A stretch of DNA of 64,000 nucleotides from Saprospiraceae bacterium (GTDB lineage: Bacteria; Bacteroidota; Bacteroidia; Chitinophagales; Saprospiraceae). The DNA lies in NCBI GenBank assembly GCA_022842725.1, contig JALHOZ010000016.1, forward strand, positions 35,673-99,672, in the 5' to 3' direction. Positions 16,120 to 25,102 of the stretch are shown piece after piece. The position numbers and the translations under genes are program-made. The notes below the pieces were generated by a model. The model saw nothing but the letters and a program-made list of their open reading frames with translations. It was not told where the DNA came from and did no database searches. Position 1 is the stretch's first letter, and each line of letters begins with the position of its first letter.

Positions 16120-17019
16120 ACATGACGGGGGAAGAACATGTATTATCTCATCCTTTAAAGCTTCCAAAAATCTGTTTTTTACAAAATATTTATGGGTAAC
16201 GATACCTATTTCTCTCTCCGGAGCCGGTTGTTCAAAAAAATAGATATGATGCATCTCTTTGTCTGATAAAAAATCAATACCCAAATAAGGAAGAATCGTG
16301 ATTCCCTTATTGACTTCAACAAGTCTTTTTAAGGTTTCAATGCTTCCCGCAGAAAAATTAAGCGGGTGATTTTTTTTCTCTTTTTCCTTGAGCTCACACA
16401 GGTTTATAACTTGTTGTCTCAAACAATGTCCTTCCTCCAACAACCATAAATTGTCTGTGTCAATCTCATTTGCTAATATAAATTTTTTTTGCTCATATCG
16501 CTTATTGTCCGGTGCATAAACAACAAACTCTTCTTTAAAAACCGGGTGTTCTACGATATCCGGATGTAATACCGGTATGGCAAGAATCCCGGCATCAAGT
16601 TCGCGGTTTATCAACTTTTGGATAATAATATCTGTCGTCATTTCAAAAACCTGTAAGGTGATTTCCGGATATTTTTTCAAAAAAGATTCTATAAACAACG
16701 GCAATAAATAAGGGGCCAGCGTCGGTATAATACCTAAAGAGTAGTTTCCAAAAAGATGTTGGGTCTCTTCAACTATCAGGGAATCAAGTTTTTTGACTTC
16801 GTGTAAAATAATTTTGGCTTGTCGGATTACTTTGCAACCTATTTCCGTAGCTGTGACTGGCTGTTTTGTCCGGTCAAACAATACAACCCCGAGCTCTTCT
16901 TCCAGTTTTTTAACCATAATACTTAAGGTGGATTGTGTGACAAAACACTTTTCCGCAGCCAAAACAAATCCTTTGTAGACATCCAAAGCTATGATGTATT
17001 CTAATTGTTGTAAATTCAT
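16093..17019 (-). CDS. oxyR: LysR-family peroxide sensor OxyR
   Basis: A 308-residue LysR regulator. The N-terminal winged HTH (NLQQLEYIIALDVYKGFVLAAEKCFVTQSTLSIMVKKLEEELG) is followed by a linker helix and a substrate-binding-type domain. In that domain Cys199 and Cys208 occur as EEGHCLRQQVINLC, matching both number and spacing of the redox pair of Escherichia coli OxyR (HCLRDQ...C). In that protein H2O2 oxidises the pair to a disulfide and turns on peroxide-defence genes. The stop codon lies inside the terminator hairpin shared with the converging coiled-coil gene. No catalase or peroxidase target gene is adjacent; its own upstream region (17020-17279) is shared with the divergent MBL gene. 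Confidence 0.92.
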   Translation of the reverse strand: MNLQQLEYIIALDVYKGFVLAAEKCFVTQSTLSIMVKKLEEELGVVLFDRTKQPVTATEIGCKVIRQAKIILHEVKKLDSLIVEETQHLFGNYSLGIIPTLAPYLLPLFIESFLKKYPEITLQVFEMTTDIIIQKLINRELDAGILAIPVLHPDIVEHPVFKEEFVVYAPDNKRYEQKKFILANEIDTDNLWLLEEGHCLRQQVINLCELKEKEKKNHPLNFSAGSIETLKRLVEVNKGITILPYLGIDFLSDKEMHHIYFFEQPAPEREIGIVTHKYFVKNRFLEALKDEIIHVLPPSCKKNELPLS

Positions 17020-17279
17020 ATAGATAAAATCAATGAATTAGTATTTTTGTTTTGAATGATAAATATTTTTACATTACCTTGTATGACCATCAAAAGTTTC
17101 AAAAAATCTCCCGGATGATATTTTTGTGAAATACGCCATTAACCCAAGTTTAATTTGCCTCCCAGTCAACAATCATGCTACTTTTTGTATTTATATAACA
17201 AACAAAACCAGAAGACCGTTTTATTATTTGTATGTAAACGTTTTTACAAATACGGTCTGAGAACAATAACATTATTTTT

Positions 17280-17918
17280 ATGTACATCAAGTCATTTACC
17301 TTTAACGATTTTTACGAAAATACCTACCTTCTGTACGACAACAGTAAGGAATGCGCCATTATAGATCCGGGTTGTATGACGATGGCTGAACAAAAAGAAC
17401 TTGCCGGTTTTATAGAAGATCATCAATTAAAACCTGTTTTGTTGATCAATACTCATTGCCATATTGACCATATTTTAGGGAACCTGTATATTTCTAAAAA
17501 GTACAATCTGCCATTGGGATCACATCGCGGCGAACAGGTTGTTCTGGATTCAGGTCTTCCGGTCTCAGCTATGTATGGGATTCCATATGATAAATCACCG
17601 GATATCACGGTTTTTTATGAAGAAAACGATATCTTTTCTTTTGGAAATACAAAGCTGAAGGTCTTGTTTACTCCCGGACATTCGCCAGCCAGTATATGTT
17701 TATATGACGAAGAAAGTAAAAAATTAATAGCCGGAGATGTCTTATTTGAAGGTAGTATCGGGCGTACCGACCTGCCGGGAGGCAATTATGATACCCTGAT
17801 TGAAAGTATCAAAACCCGGATTTTTGTCCTTCCGGACGACACTAAAGTATTTCCCGGGCATGGACCTTCAACTACAGTCGGACATGAAAAAAGAACCAAT
17901 CCCTTTTTTAAAGACTAA
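17280..17918 (+). CDS. MBL-fold metallo-hydrolase (glyoxalase II-like)
   Basis: A 212-residue metallo-beta-lactamase-fold hydrolase. The binuclear metal site is complete: His59, His61, Asp63, His64 in THCHIDH, His134 in PGHSPAS, Asp153 in AGDVLF and His194 in PGHGPSTT. It resembles the short hydroxyacylglutathione-hydrolase-like family (YcbL/GloC type), which cleaves thioesters such as lactoyl-thiols; the actual substrate is unknown. It is divergent from oxyR across a 260-bp gap with TATTTTTG elements at 17042 and 17119. Its stop overlaps the prfC stop by 4 bases tail to tail. Confidence 0.88.
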   Translation: MYIKSFTFNDFYENTYLLYDNSKECAIIDPGCMTMAEQKELAGFIEDHQLKPVLLINTHCHIDHILGNLYISKKYNLPLGSHRGEQVVLDSGLPVSAMYGIPYDKSPDITVFYEENDIFSFGNTKLKVLFTPGHSPASICLYDEESKKLIAGDVLFEGSIGRTDLPGGNYDTLIESIKTRIFVLPDDTKVFPGHGPSTTVGHEKRTNPFFKD

Positions 17919-19495
17919 ATTTCACTGGTGAAGTGAAATTCAACATCAGGATGATTCTCTTGAGCCATTTTCATGGTCCATGCAGATTCAGCTAAAAACA
18001 CCAGTTTGCCGTCCGTATCTTTTGCCAGGTCTTTTTTTCTACGTGAAATAAACTCTTTCAAAGCAAGGGGATCTTTGCAAGTAACCCAACAAGCTTTGTA
18101 GAGATTGACAGGTTCGTAATTGCAGGAGGCGCCATACTCATTTTTGAGTCGGTGTTGTATAACCTCAAATTGTAATGCGCCTACAGTACCTATAATTTTC
18201 CTGCCATTATCTTCTTTAGTAAATAATTGAGCAACCCCTTCATCCATAAGCTGGTCCAATCCTTTGGCAAGCTGTTTGGTTTTCATCGGATCCGTGTTGT
18301 TTACAAACCTGAATTGTTCTGGTGAAAAACTTGGAATACCTTTGAAATGAAGAATTTCTCCTTCTGTTAATGTGTCACCTATCTTAAAATTTCCTGAGTC
18401 ATACAGACCTACAATATCTCCGGGGTAAGCCTCGTCAATTACCGATTTTTTGGATGCCATAAATGCTGTCGGATTGGGAAATTTCATGTTTTTACCTTGA
18501 CGTACATGAAAATAGTTGGTATTTCTTTCAAAAACACCGGAACAAATTCTTAAAAATGCGATTCTGTCTCTGTGTTTCGGATCCATATTGGCATGTATTT
18601 TAAATACAAATCCCGTAAATTTTTCTTCTTCCGGTAGAATTTCCCGTTCTTCGGTCTCACGTGGCAACGGATTTGGCGCAATATCAATAAAACAATCCAA
18701 CAATTCCCTGACACCAAAATTATTCACTGCACTACCAAAAAACACGGGACATATATCGCCGTTGAGATAATTTTGTCTTTCAAATTCAGGATAAACAGAC
18801 GTTATAGTTTCAACTTCTTCCCTCAATTCTGCAGCTTCCCTTTCGCCGATTCTTGCATCGAGAAGTTTATCATCCAGGTTTTCAATTTTAACGATTCCTT
18901 CTTCTTCCTGTTTCCCGTGCGGATTAAATAAAATCAGATTTTTTTCATAAAGACTATACACGCCCTTAAATCTTTGGCCCATACCTACCGGCCAGCTGAG
19001 AGGAGTAACTTTAAGTTTTAATTTACCTTCAACTTCGTCCAATAAATCAAAAGCATCTTTACCTTCGCGGTCCAATTTGTTGATAAAAACAATGATCGGC
19101 GTATTTCGCATCCTACAGACCTCAACGAGTTTTTCCGTTTGTTCTTCGACACCTTTGGCTACGTCAATGACCACTATTACACTATCCACTGCTGTCAAAG
19201 TCCTGTACGTATCTTCTGCAAAATCTTTATGGCCGGGAGTATCCAAAATATTTACCTGTTTGTCTCGGTACTCAAATGCCATAACAGATGTTGCCACCGA
19301 AATACCTCTTTGTTTTTCGATTTCCATAAAATCTGAAGTTGCATGTTTTTTGATTTTATTAGATTTTACAGCCCCTGCTTCCTGAATAGCTCCTCCAAAA
19401 AGAAGTAATTTTTCAGTGAGGGTGGTTTTACCTGCATCCGGGTGAGAAACAATACCAAAGGTTTTTCTTTTGGCCAATTCGGCTATTCTGTCCAT
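17915..19495 (-). CDS. prfC: Peptide chain release factor 3
   Basis: A 526-residue translational GTPase that recycles RF1/RF2 after termination. G1 is [10 protein letters not shown]2 lies in the [13 protein letters not shown] region, G3 is DTPGHKDF and G4 is NKLD; domains II and III follow ([43 protein letters not shown]). The open frame extends 34 codons further upstream (to 19597), but [23 protein letters not shown] is the family start. A TAnnTTTG element at 19515-19522 lies inside the would-be extension, which confirms the ATG at 19495. Length matches the E. coli protein (529). Confidence 0.95.
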   Translation of the reverse strand: MDRIAELAKRKTFGIVSHPDAGKTTLTEKLLLFGGAIQEAGAVKSNKIKKHATSDFMEIEKQRGISVATSVMAFEYRDKQVNILDTPGHKDFAEDTYRTLTAVDSVIVVIDVAKGVEEQTEKLVEVCRMRNTPIIVFINKLDREGKDAFDLLDEVEGKLKLKVTPLSWPVGMGQRFKGVYSLYEKNLILFNPHGKQEEEGIVKIENLDDKLLDARIGEREAAELREEVETITSVYPEFERQNYLNGDICPVFFGSAVNNFGVRELLDCFIDIAPNPLPRETEEREILPEEEKFTGFVFKIHANMDPKHRDRIAFLRICSGVFERNTNYFHVRQGKNMKFPNPTAFMASKKSVIDEAYPGDIVGLYDSGNFKIGDTLTEGEILHFKGIPSFSPEQFRFVNNTDPMKTKQLAKGLDQLMDEGVAQLFTKEDNGRKIIGTVGALQFEVIQHRLKNEYGASCNYEPVNLYKACWVTCKDPLALKEFISRRKKDLAKDTDGKLVFLAESAWTMKMAQENHPDVEFHFTSEI

Positions 19496-19514
19496 ACTTT
19501 TTGAAATAAGGCCG

Positions 19515-19522
19515 CAAAAATA
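19515..19522 (-). promoter_or_regulatory. Predicted -7 promoter element (TATTTTTG) of prfC
   Basis: On the minus strand this reads TATTTTTG, 19 bases upstream of the ATG at 19495, giving a short leader and deciding the start. Confidence 0.5.
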
Positions 19523-19767
19523 AGGAAAAGGAAGGTGAAACCGACCATTGCTTCTACTTTTTGTTGTATACAGACATATTCCCTGACGAATAACCAATAA
19601 AAAGTCAAAAAAAACGATTTACGTTTTGTCTCTTAAACGACTAGAAGTAAACAAATCAAAATACAATTCATCATATCCTGTCAAAATTTCCTCTCCTTTG
19701 TGTCAAATTGTCGCAATTTTCCCTTTGGCATAGGCTTTGTCACTAACTGTGTACAAAAAATAATACC

Positions 19768-21636
19768 ATGACAAAAGGCAATATATCCGTACAGGCGGAA
19801 AACATTTTTCCCATTATCAAAAAGTTTTTATACTCAGATCATGAAATATTTCTGAGAGAATTGGTTTCCAATGCAGTAGATGCAACCACTAAGGTCAAAA
19901 CCCTGGCGGCAAGAGGAGAGGTCAAAGGAGATCTTGGCGATACCCGAATAGAGGTACTCATTAATGAAGAAAATAAAACCCTGCACATCATCGACAAAGG
20001 TATCGGTATGTCGCAACATGAAGTCGAAAAATACCTCAATCAGGTCGCCTTTTCATCTGCCGAAGAGTTTCTGCAAAATTACAAGGATGACGCAACGATT
20101 ATTGGTCACTTTGGTCTGGGATTTTATTCTGCATTTATGGTTGCTGACAAAGTGGAAGTAATCACCAAATCTTTCAGAGAAGATGAAGCAGCCGTTAAAT
20201 GGATGTGTGAAGGAAATCCGGAATATTATATCGAACCACACGATAAAACGGATCGGGGTACTGAAGTCATCCTCTATATCAATGAGGAAAATAAAGATTA
20301 CCTGACCAAATGGAGAATCGAAGAGCTCCTCAACAAATATTGTAAATTTTTGCCTATAGAAATCAAGTTCGGGACCAAAACCGAAACTTCATTTGAAGGT
20401 GAAGGGGATGACAAACAGGAAATAAAAACGGAAATTGACAATATCGTCAATAATCCGAGACCAGCGTGGAAAATGAAACCCGCAGACCTGACGGATGAAG
20501 ATTACAAGTCATTTTATAACGAATTATACCCTTTCGCTCAGCCTCCTCTTTTTTGGATACATCTCAATATCGATTATCCTTTTAACCTGACAGGTATTTT
20601 GTATTTTCCTAAACTGAACAACAACCTGGAAGTTCAGAAAAACAAAATCCAACTATATTCCAATCAGGTTTTTGTTACTGATGATGTCAAAGAAATTGTT
20701 CCGGAATTTCTCACCCTGCTTCATGGTGTTATAGACTCACCGGACATTCCGCTCAACGTATCCAGAAGTTATCTTCAGGCAGATCATAATGTCAAAAAGA
20801 TCAATACCTACATCACCAAAAAAGTAGCTGAAAAACTTCAGTCTCTTTTCGAACAAGACAGAAAAGCTTTCGAAGATAAATGGAAAGAAATCAGCGTTTT
20901 TGTCAAATATGGTATGATTTCTGACGAAAAATTTAACGAAAAAGCCACGGATTTTGCTTTTTTGAAAAATATCGATGGAGAACATTATACCATAAAAGAA
21001 TATAAAGACAAAATAAAAGATACACAAACAGACAAACACAATAAAATCATTTGTTTGTACACCAATGATGTAAAAGGGCATCACAGCTACATCAAGTCCG
21101 CCAAAGAATATGGTTACGACATCCTGGAATTTGATACCATCATTGACAACCACTTTATGCAACACATCGAGTACAAAGGAATGGAAATGACTTTTGTACG
21201 GGTAGACTCTGATACACCTGATAATCTCGTTCAAAAAGATGAGAAAAAAGAAAGTGTATTAAGCGAAAAAGAACAGGATAAAGTAAAAACCATTTTTTCT
21301 GAAGCGTTAAAGAATCTCAACGGTGGTCAGATTGAGTTAAAGCCTTTATCACCAAATGACCATCCTGTGATGATAACCAAACCTGAGTTTATGCGCAGGA
21401 TGAAAGAAATGCAGGCTTTACAGGGAATGGACATGAATATGTTTCCCGATGCACACAATGTGGTCATCAATACAAACCACAGCCTGGTTGCTGACAAATT
21501 GCTCAAAATGAAAAGTGAAGAAAAAAAGGCAGATTTTGCCAATTATCTTCATAATCTCGCTCTTCTCAATCAAAATATGTTGAAAGGAGAAGAACTTTCG
21601 GCCTTTATCGAAAAGAGTCTTGAGTTTATCAAATAA
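19768..21636 (+). CDS. htpG: Molecular chaperone HtpG (Hsp90)
   Basis: A 622-residue bacterial Hsp90. The GHKL ATP-binding domain has Glu and Asn in RELVSNAVDATTK, the DKGIGMS motif and the lid/IGHFGLGFYSAFMVADKVEV segment. The middle domain carries NVSRSYLQAD with its catalytic Arg, and a C-terminal dimerisation domain follows. Length fits the family. The catalytic-helix stretch reads NAVDATTK rather than the common NASDALDK, a mild variant. The gene stands alone and ends in a strong bidirectional terminator at 21655-21694. No heat-shock promoter could be recognised. Confidence 0.95.
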   Translation: MTKGNISVQAENIFPIIKKFLYSDHEIFLRELVSNAVDATTKVKTLAARGEVKGDLGDTRIEVLINEENKTLHIIDKGIGMSQHEVEKYLNQVAFSSAEEFLQNYKDDATIIGHFGLGFYSAFMVADKVEVITKSFREDEAAVKWMCEGNPEYYIEPHDKTDRGTEVILYINEENKDYLTKWRIEELLNKYCKFLPIEIKFGTKTETSFEGEGDDKQEIKTEIDNIVNNPRPAWKMKPADLTDEDYKSFYNELYPFAQPPLFWIHLNIDYPFNLTGILYFPKLNNNLEVQKNKIQLYSNQVFVTDDVKEIVPEFLTLLHGVIDSPDIPLNVSRSYLQADHNVKKINTYITKKVAEKLQSLFEQDRKAFEDKWKEISVFVKYGMISDEKFNEKATDFAFLKNIDGEHYTIKEYKDKIKDTQTDKHNKIICLYTNDVKGHHSYIKSAKEYGYDILEFDTIIDNHFMQHIEYKGMEMTFVRVDSDTPDNLVQKDEKKESVLSEKEQDKVKTIFSEALKNLNGGQIELKPLSPNDHPVMITKPEFMRRMKEMQALQGMDMNMFPDAHNVVINTNHSLVADKLLKMKSEEKKADFANYLHNLALLNQNMLKGEELSAFIEKSLEFIK

Positions 21637-21654
21637 ATATAAAAGTCACAGAAT

Positions 21655-21694
21655 AAAAAAAGCCCTGACAATTGGAATTGTCAGGGCTTTTTTA
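21655..21694. terminator. Bidirectional intrinsic terminator between htpG and yqeY
   Basis: A perfect 13-bp stem (AGCCCTGACAATT and its complement) with a 2-base centre, flanked by six A upstream and six or more T downstream. It therefore works for the converging transcripts on both strands. Confidence 0.85.
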
Positions 21695-21715
21695 TTTTAA
21701 AAGGCGATTGTCTTT

Positions 21716-22162
21716 TTATGAAAGAAGGCTCTTTACTGCTGCTGCAATAGCCTTTCCGTCGGCTTTACCCGCAAGTTGTTGAGAAGCAAGACCCATCACT
21801 TTACCCATATCTTTTATCCCGGATGCACCGGTCTCATTTATGATTGTACCAATGATTTCACGGAGCTTCTCTTCGCTCAATTGTTCAGGAAGATACCTTT
21901 GAATTACTTCAATTTCTTCTACTTCTACCACAGCCAGATCCTCTCTGTTTTGTTTTCTGTAAATTTCCAAAGAGTCCTGCCTTTGTTTGACAAGTTTTTG
22001 AAGAAGTTTGATTTCTTTTTCCTCATTCAATTCTTCGCCGCTTCCGTCTGTTTTGGCCAGCAAAATAGCAGCTTTTACCGCACGGATTCCACGAAGTCCG
22101 ACCTGATCTTTGTTTTTCATGGCCTCTTTAAGGTCATTGTTGATTTTTGCTTCTAAACTCAT
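21716..22162 (-). CDS. GatB/YqeY domain protein
   Basis: A 148-residue helical protein of the YqeY family, related to the tail domain of the GatB amidotransferase subunit, which contacts tRNA. It has the typical MSLEAKINNDLKEAMKNKDQVGLRGIRAVKAAILLAKT start, the central KQRQDSLEIYRKQNREDL segment and the C-terminal KDMGKVMGLASQQLAGKADGKAIAAAVK. The cellular role is not well defined. Its ATG overlaps the rsmA stop by one base (TAATG), so translation is coupled. It is the last gene of a six-gene minus-strand run and precedes the bidirectional terminator. Confidence 0.92.
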   Translation of the reverse strand: MSLEAKINNDLKEAMKNKDQVGLRGIRAVKAAILLAKTDGSGEELNEEKEIKLLQKLVKQRQDSLEIYRKQNREDLAVVEVEEIEVIQRYLPEQLSEEKLREIIGTIINETGASGIKDMGKVMGLASQQLAGKADGKAIAAAVKSLLS

Positions 22163-22941
22163 TATGTTGATTTTAAAAATGGTTCTAATGTACGTACAAT
22201 ATATACAAAATCCTTAACAGAAAGTTGTTCCGGTCTGTTATCAAAATACGTATCTGAAAGAACACTTTCATCAGTCACCAAAGGCTTCAACGTATTTCTC
22301 AGCATTTTACGACGTTGATTAAAAGTAGCTTTGACTATATGCCTGAATACTTTTTCATTACAGCCCAACGTAGTGTCTTTTTTTCTGGTCAATCTGATGA
22401 CTGCTGAATTGACTTTGGGAGGCGGGTTAAAATTTTCCGGTCCCACTTCAAGTACTTTTTCACCATCATAAAAGGCCTGCACCAAAACGCTTATTACTCC
22501 GTATGTTTTGCTGCCCGGAGGAGAAATCACTCTGTCGGCGACTTCCTTTTGAAACATTCCTACCATTTCAGGCACCAAATCATGATGATTGACCATTTTT
22601 ATCAAAATCTGTGAAGAAATATTGTACGGAAAATTGCCGATAATCCGAAAGCTTTCCCCATCAAAAACCTTTTCCATACTGAGCTTAAGGAAGTCCAGAA
22701 ATATAATTTTATCCTCCAGTTGCGGGTAGGTTTTTTTAAGATAATGTACCATGTCTTCATCTGCTTCAATCGCTCTGAAAGTAAAATCTTTTTCCAATAA
22801 ATATTTTGTCAGGAATCCTTTACCGGGCCCGATTTCCAAAACATTTGTATTGTGATCTTTCGAAATCAAACTATCGGCAATCTGCGAAGCAAAGGATTCG
22901 TTTGTTAAAAAATGTTGTCCGTATGACTTTTTTGCTTTCAC
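22162..22941 (-). CDS. rsmA: 16S rRNA (A1518/A1519) dimethyltransferase RsmA
   Basis: A 259-residue KsgA-family enzyme that dimethylates two adjacent adenines in 16S rRNA helix 45. Motifs: KSYGQHFLTN start, SAM loop EIGPGKGFLTKYL, acidic EADEDM, catalytic NFPYNISSQIL (usually NLPYNIS) and the C-terminal FNQRRKMLRNTLK. It lies 33 bases downstream of the osmC-like gene and is translationally coupled to yqeY. Confidence 0.95.
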   Translation of the reverse strand: MKAKKSYGQHFLTNESFASQIADSLISKDHNTNVLEIGPGKGFLTKYLLEKDFTFRAIEADEDMVHYLKKTYPQLEDKIIFLDFLKLSMEKVFDGESFRIIGNFPYNISSQILIKMVNHHDLVPEMVGMFQKEVADRVISPPGSKTYGVISVLVQAFYDGEKVLEVGPENFNPPPKVNSAVIRLTRKKDTTLGCNEKVFRHIVKATFNQRRKMLRNTLKPLVTDESVLSDTYFDNRPEQLSVKDFVYIVRTLEPFLKST

Positions 22942-22974
22942 TGGAAAAATTAAAATGAAACAGATTTGATATTA

Positions 22975-23388
22975 TTACCCCTCTTGCTCACCTGCAGGAC
23001 GAATCTCAAAAGTATAGGTAATATCGACCGTTGCTTTCAGCATAAGTGAAACCGAACAATATTTTTCCATCGAAAGTTCGATGGCTTGTTTTGCCTTTTC
23101 TTCTTTGATGTCACCATATAAAATATAACGAATTTGAATGGTCTTAAACACTTTAGGTGCTTCTTCCGCCCTGGTTGCCAGCACGGTAACTTCTACTTTT
23201 TGTAAGTCTTGTCTCATTTTTTTGAGAATGAGTTCCACATCAATAGAACTGCAACCTGCGACTGCCATAAGCACGGTTTCCATCGGCGAAGGAGCCTCTT
23301 TGGCTCCTGACAACTGCACGGATTGACCTCTTTCATTGGTGCCTTTATAATTGAGGGAACCAGGGGTTGATTCAAGTTTAATTTGCAT
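22975..23388 (-). CDS. OsmC/Ohr-family protein
   Basis: A 137-residue OsmC-fold protein. Both reactive cysteines of the family appear, Cys46 (MAVAGCSSIDVELIL) and Cys111 (MEKYCSVSLML). In characterised members these reduce organic hydroperoxides with thiol help. It lies 11 bases downstream of a small lipoprotein and among two thioredoxin-fold genes, consistent with a thiol/peroxide function of this operon. The fine subfamily (OsmC, Ohr or YhfA) cannot be fixed; the short length and single domain fit the YhfA-like group. Confidence 0.88.
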   Translation of the reverse strand: MQIKLESTPGSLNYKGTNERGQSVQLSGAKEAPSPMETVLMAVAGCSSIDVELILKKMRQDLQKVEVTVLATRAEEAPKVFKTIQIRYILYGDIKEEKAKQAIELSMEKYCSVSLMLKATVDITYTFEIRPAGEQEG

Positions 23389-23399
23389 TCTTTACATTT

Positions 23400-23873
23400 T
23401 TATGATTTGACTGATGCCAACATTTTGCGAACATCATCTTCACTGCATTCACAAGTATTTCCGGCCTGAAAAACAATTTCTTTGTCGCCGACTATTTTTA
23501 TATGTCTGAAGTCGTACATGATCCTGTCATTACCTTGCCATTCAAATAAAAAACCATCCTCATAATCTTCCACAATTTTTAAAAAAGCAGGATTATTAAC
23601 AATCTGCTCCCTTTGCTGAAACTTTGCTTTTTGTACTGAAGAATAATTGGCAACACCCATCAAAACCAGCATATTATACCCGGAATCGTTACGGATGGCT
23701 ACGGCTAAAACATTGCCGGAGCTGGTCTTTTTGATACCAACATCGGCGGGCAACATTACAGAAACAGGTATTCCATATTTATGTAATGAGGTTTTATCTT
23801 GTTTTCCAGAAGGTTTTTCTCCGCAGGATAAAACAATAAGGCAAATCAGTCCGAAAAAAATATGTTTGACCAA
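23400..23873 (-). CDS. Small lipoprotein of unknown function
   Basis: A 157-residue protein with signal peptide and lipobox VLSC (Cys17), so it should be lipidated and facing the periplasm or outside. The mature part contains an alpha/beta pattern (PVSVMLPADVGIKKTSSGNVLAVAIRND ... FLFEWQGNDRIMYDFRHIKIVGDKEIVFQAG) and ends with a Cys-Glu-Cys (CECSEDDVRKMLASVK). I do not recognise the family. It is flanked by a redoxin (8 bases upstream) and the OsmC-like gene (11 bases downstream); the CxC could be redox-active or bind metal, but that is inference. Confidence 0.75.
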   Translation of the reverse strand: MVKHIFFGLICLIVLSCGEKPSGKQDKTSLHKYGIPVSVMLPADVGIKKTSSGNVLAVAIRNDSGYNMLVLMGVANYSSVQKAKFQQREQIVNNPAFLKIVEDYEDGFLFEWQGNDRIMYDFRHIKIVGDKEIVFQAGNTCECSEDDVRKMLASVKS

Positions 23874-23881
23874 GGATACAA

Positions 23882-24475
23882 TTATTTTTTGGTTTTAATA
23901 GAACAACCAATTGCTTTTGTCGTTTCAGGATTTGGTTTTACCCCTTTTTCAAGAGAAGCTATGGCATTTTCAAGATATTTTTCAGTGACGGCGCCGGCAT
24001 CCTGGGCATTGTCGTCTATCGCTCCAATGTATTTTATTACTCTTTTACTGTCCAATAAAAAGACATGTGGTGTTTTTGTGGCACCATACTGAGGATATAT
24101 TTTTTGACCTTCGTCAAACAAATAAGGGAAAACAAATCCTTTTTCTTTGGCTCTTTCTATCATAAGTTCATAACTATCTTTCGGTTGAACTTCAGGATCA
24201 TTGGGATTGATAGCTAATAAAACATACCCTTTTTTGGTATACATTTTTGCCAGATCGTTGATTCTGTCTTCATACATGACCGCATAAGGACAATGATTGC
24301 AGGTGAAAACCACGATAAAACCTTTTGCATCTTTGTAATCGGCCATACTTACCTTTTTGCCGTCCACACCTTTAAGTGAAAAATCTGTAGCTGTATCGCC
24401 AATCTGATAACCGGTCGTTGTGGTTGGCTGTCCCTGTAGTGCCCATAAAAAAGAAAAAAGAAATAAAATTGTCAT
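23882..24475 (-). CDS. Exported thioredoxin-fold redoxin (AhpC/TSA type) with CNHCP motif
   Basis: A 197-residue secreted thioredoxin-superfamily protein. After a signal peptide (about 1-16) it has the GDTATDFSLKGVDGKKVSM opening of the AhpC/redoxin group and the active site FTCNHCPYA (Cys59, Cys62), with the cis-Pro region TPHVFLLD. The CxxC suggests a disulfide reductase or thiol-peroxidase-like role in the envelope. A C-terminal Cys occurs in IGCSIKTKK. It is four bases downstream of the TlpA-like gene and eight bases upstream of the lipoprotein, forming a thiol-redox block. Confidence 0.88.
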   Translation of the reverse strand: MTILFLFSFLWALQGQPTTTTGYQIGDTATDFSLKGVDGKKVSMADYKDAKGFIVVFTCNHCPYAVMYEDRINDLAKMYTKKGYVLLAINPNDPEVQPKDSYELMIERAKEKGFVFPYLFDEGQKIYPQYGATKTPHVFLLDSKRVIKYIGAIDDNAQDAGAVTEKYLENAIASLEKGVKPNPETTKAIGCSIKTKK

Positions 24476-24479
24476 GATA

Positions 24480-24956
24480 TTATTGTTTTAAAAATGTTAA
24501 CCACGTGTTTTGCAAATCGTCAAATGATTCAAATTGTTTTTCATAAAACGCTTTTCTGTTTCCGAAAATAAACAATGATGCCGGAATGCTGCCGGACCAC
24601 GAAATATCGACTTTATCAATCCAGTCATTATATTTATTGTCGGTAAATTGTATTACTTTTTCATTGGGAAGATGTTTTGCAACAAAATTTTTTAGTTTGT
24701 CGCTATCTTTTTTTGAATCGAGGCTTACAAAAACTACTTTTATTTTTTCATTGCCGGGTTTTTTAGAAAAATCCACAAAATGTGGTAGTTCTTCTACACA
24801 GGGTTTGCACCAGGTTGCCCAGAAATTATACAGATATTGCGTATCCTGATTTGTTTGCAACAAAACTTTTTCAAACTGAATATATTTTTCATACAAAGGT
24901 ATCTGTGCATTCAGTCCAAAAGAAAATAAAGATAAAAAGAGCAGCAAACCCTTCAT
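24480..24956 (-). CDS. TlpA-like exported thioredoxin
   Basis: A 158-residue periplasmic thioredoxin-fold protein with signal peptide MKGLLLFLSLFSFGLNAQ and active site FWATWCKPCVEELPHF (Cys50, Cys53), followed by the cis-Pro segment GSIPASLFIF. It is likely a membrane-proximal or periplasmic thiol reductant of the TlpA/ResA group. An ATG four codons earlier (24968) is in frame, but the start at 24956 gives the better signal peptide. It is the first gene of the six-gene run down to yqeY; no TAnnTTTG was found in the 146-bp upstream gap. Confidence 0.85.
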   Translation of the reverse strand: MKGLLLFLSLFSFGLNAQIPLYEKYIQFEKVLLQTNQDTQYLYNFWATWCKPCVEELPHFVDFSKKPGNEKIKVVFVSLDSKKDSDKLKNFVAKHLPNEKVIQFTDNKYNDWIDKVDISWSGSIPASLFIFGNRKAFYEKQFESFDDLQNTWLTFLKQ

Positions 24957-25102
24957 GGAATTGTACATTTTATTGCCAAATCATATAACAACGAAATTTT
25001 CTATATGTTGTGATTCATTCCCCACTCACTCAACTTTACATTTTGACATATCTTGCCGCATGAATGACAGGAATACAATAAAATAATGAATAGTAAACCA
25101 TC

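Noticed and set aside
19496..19597. N-terminal extension of prfC by 34 codons
   Set aside because: The promoter element at 19515-19522 lies inside it and the family start is [11 protein letters not shown].
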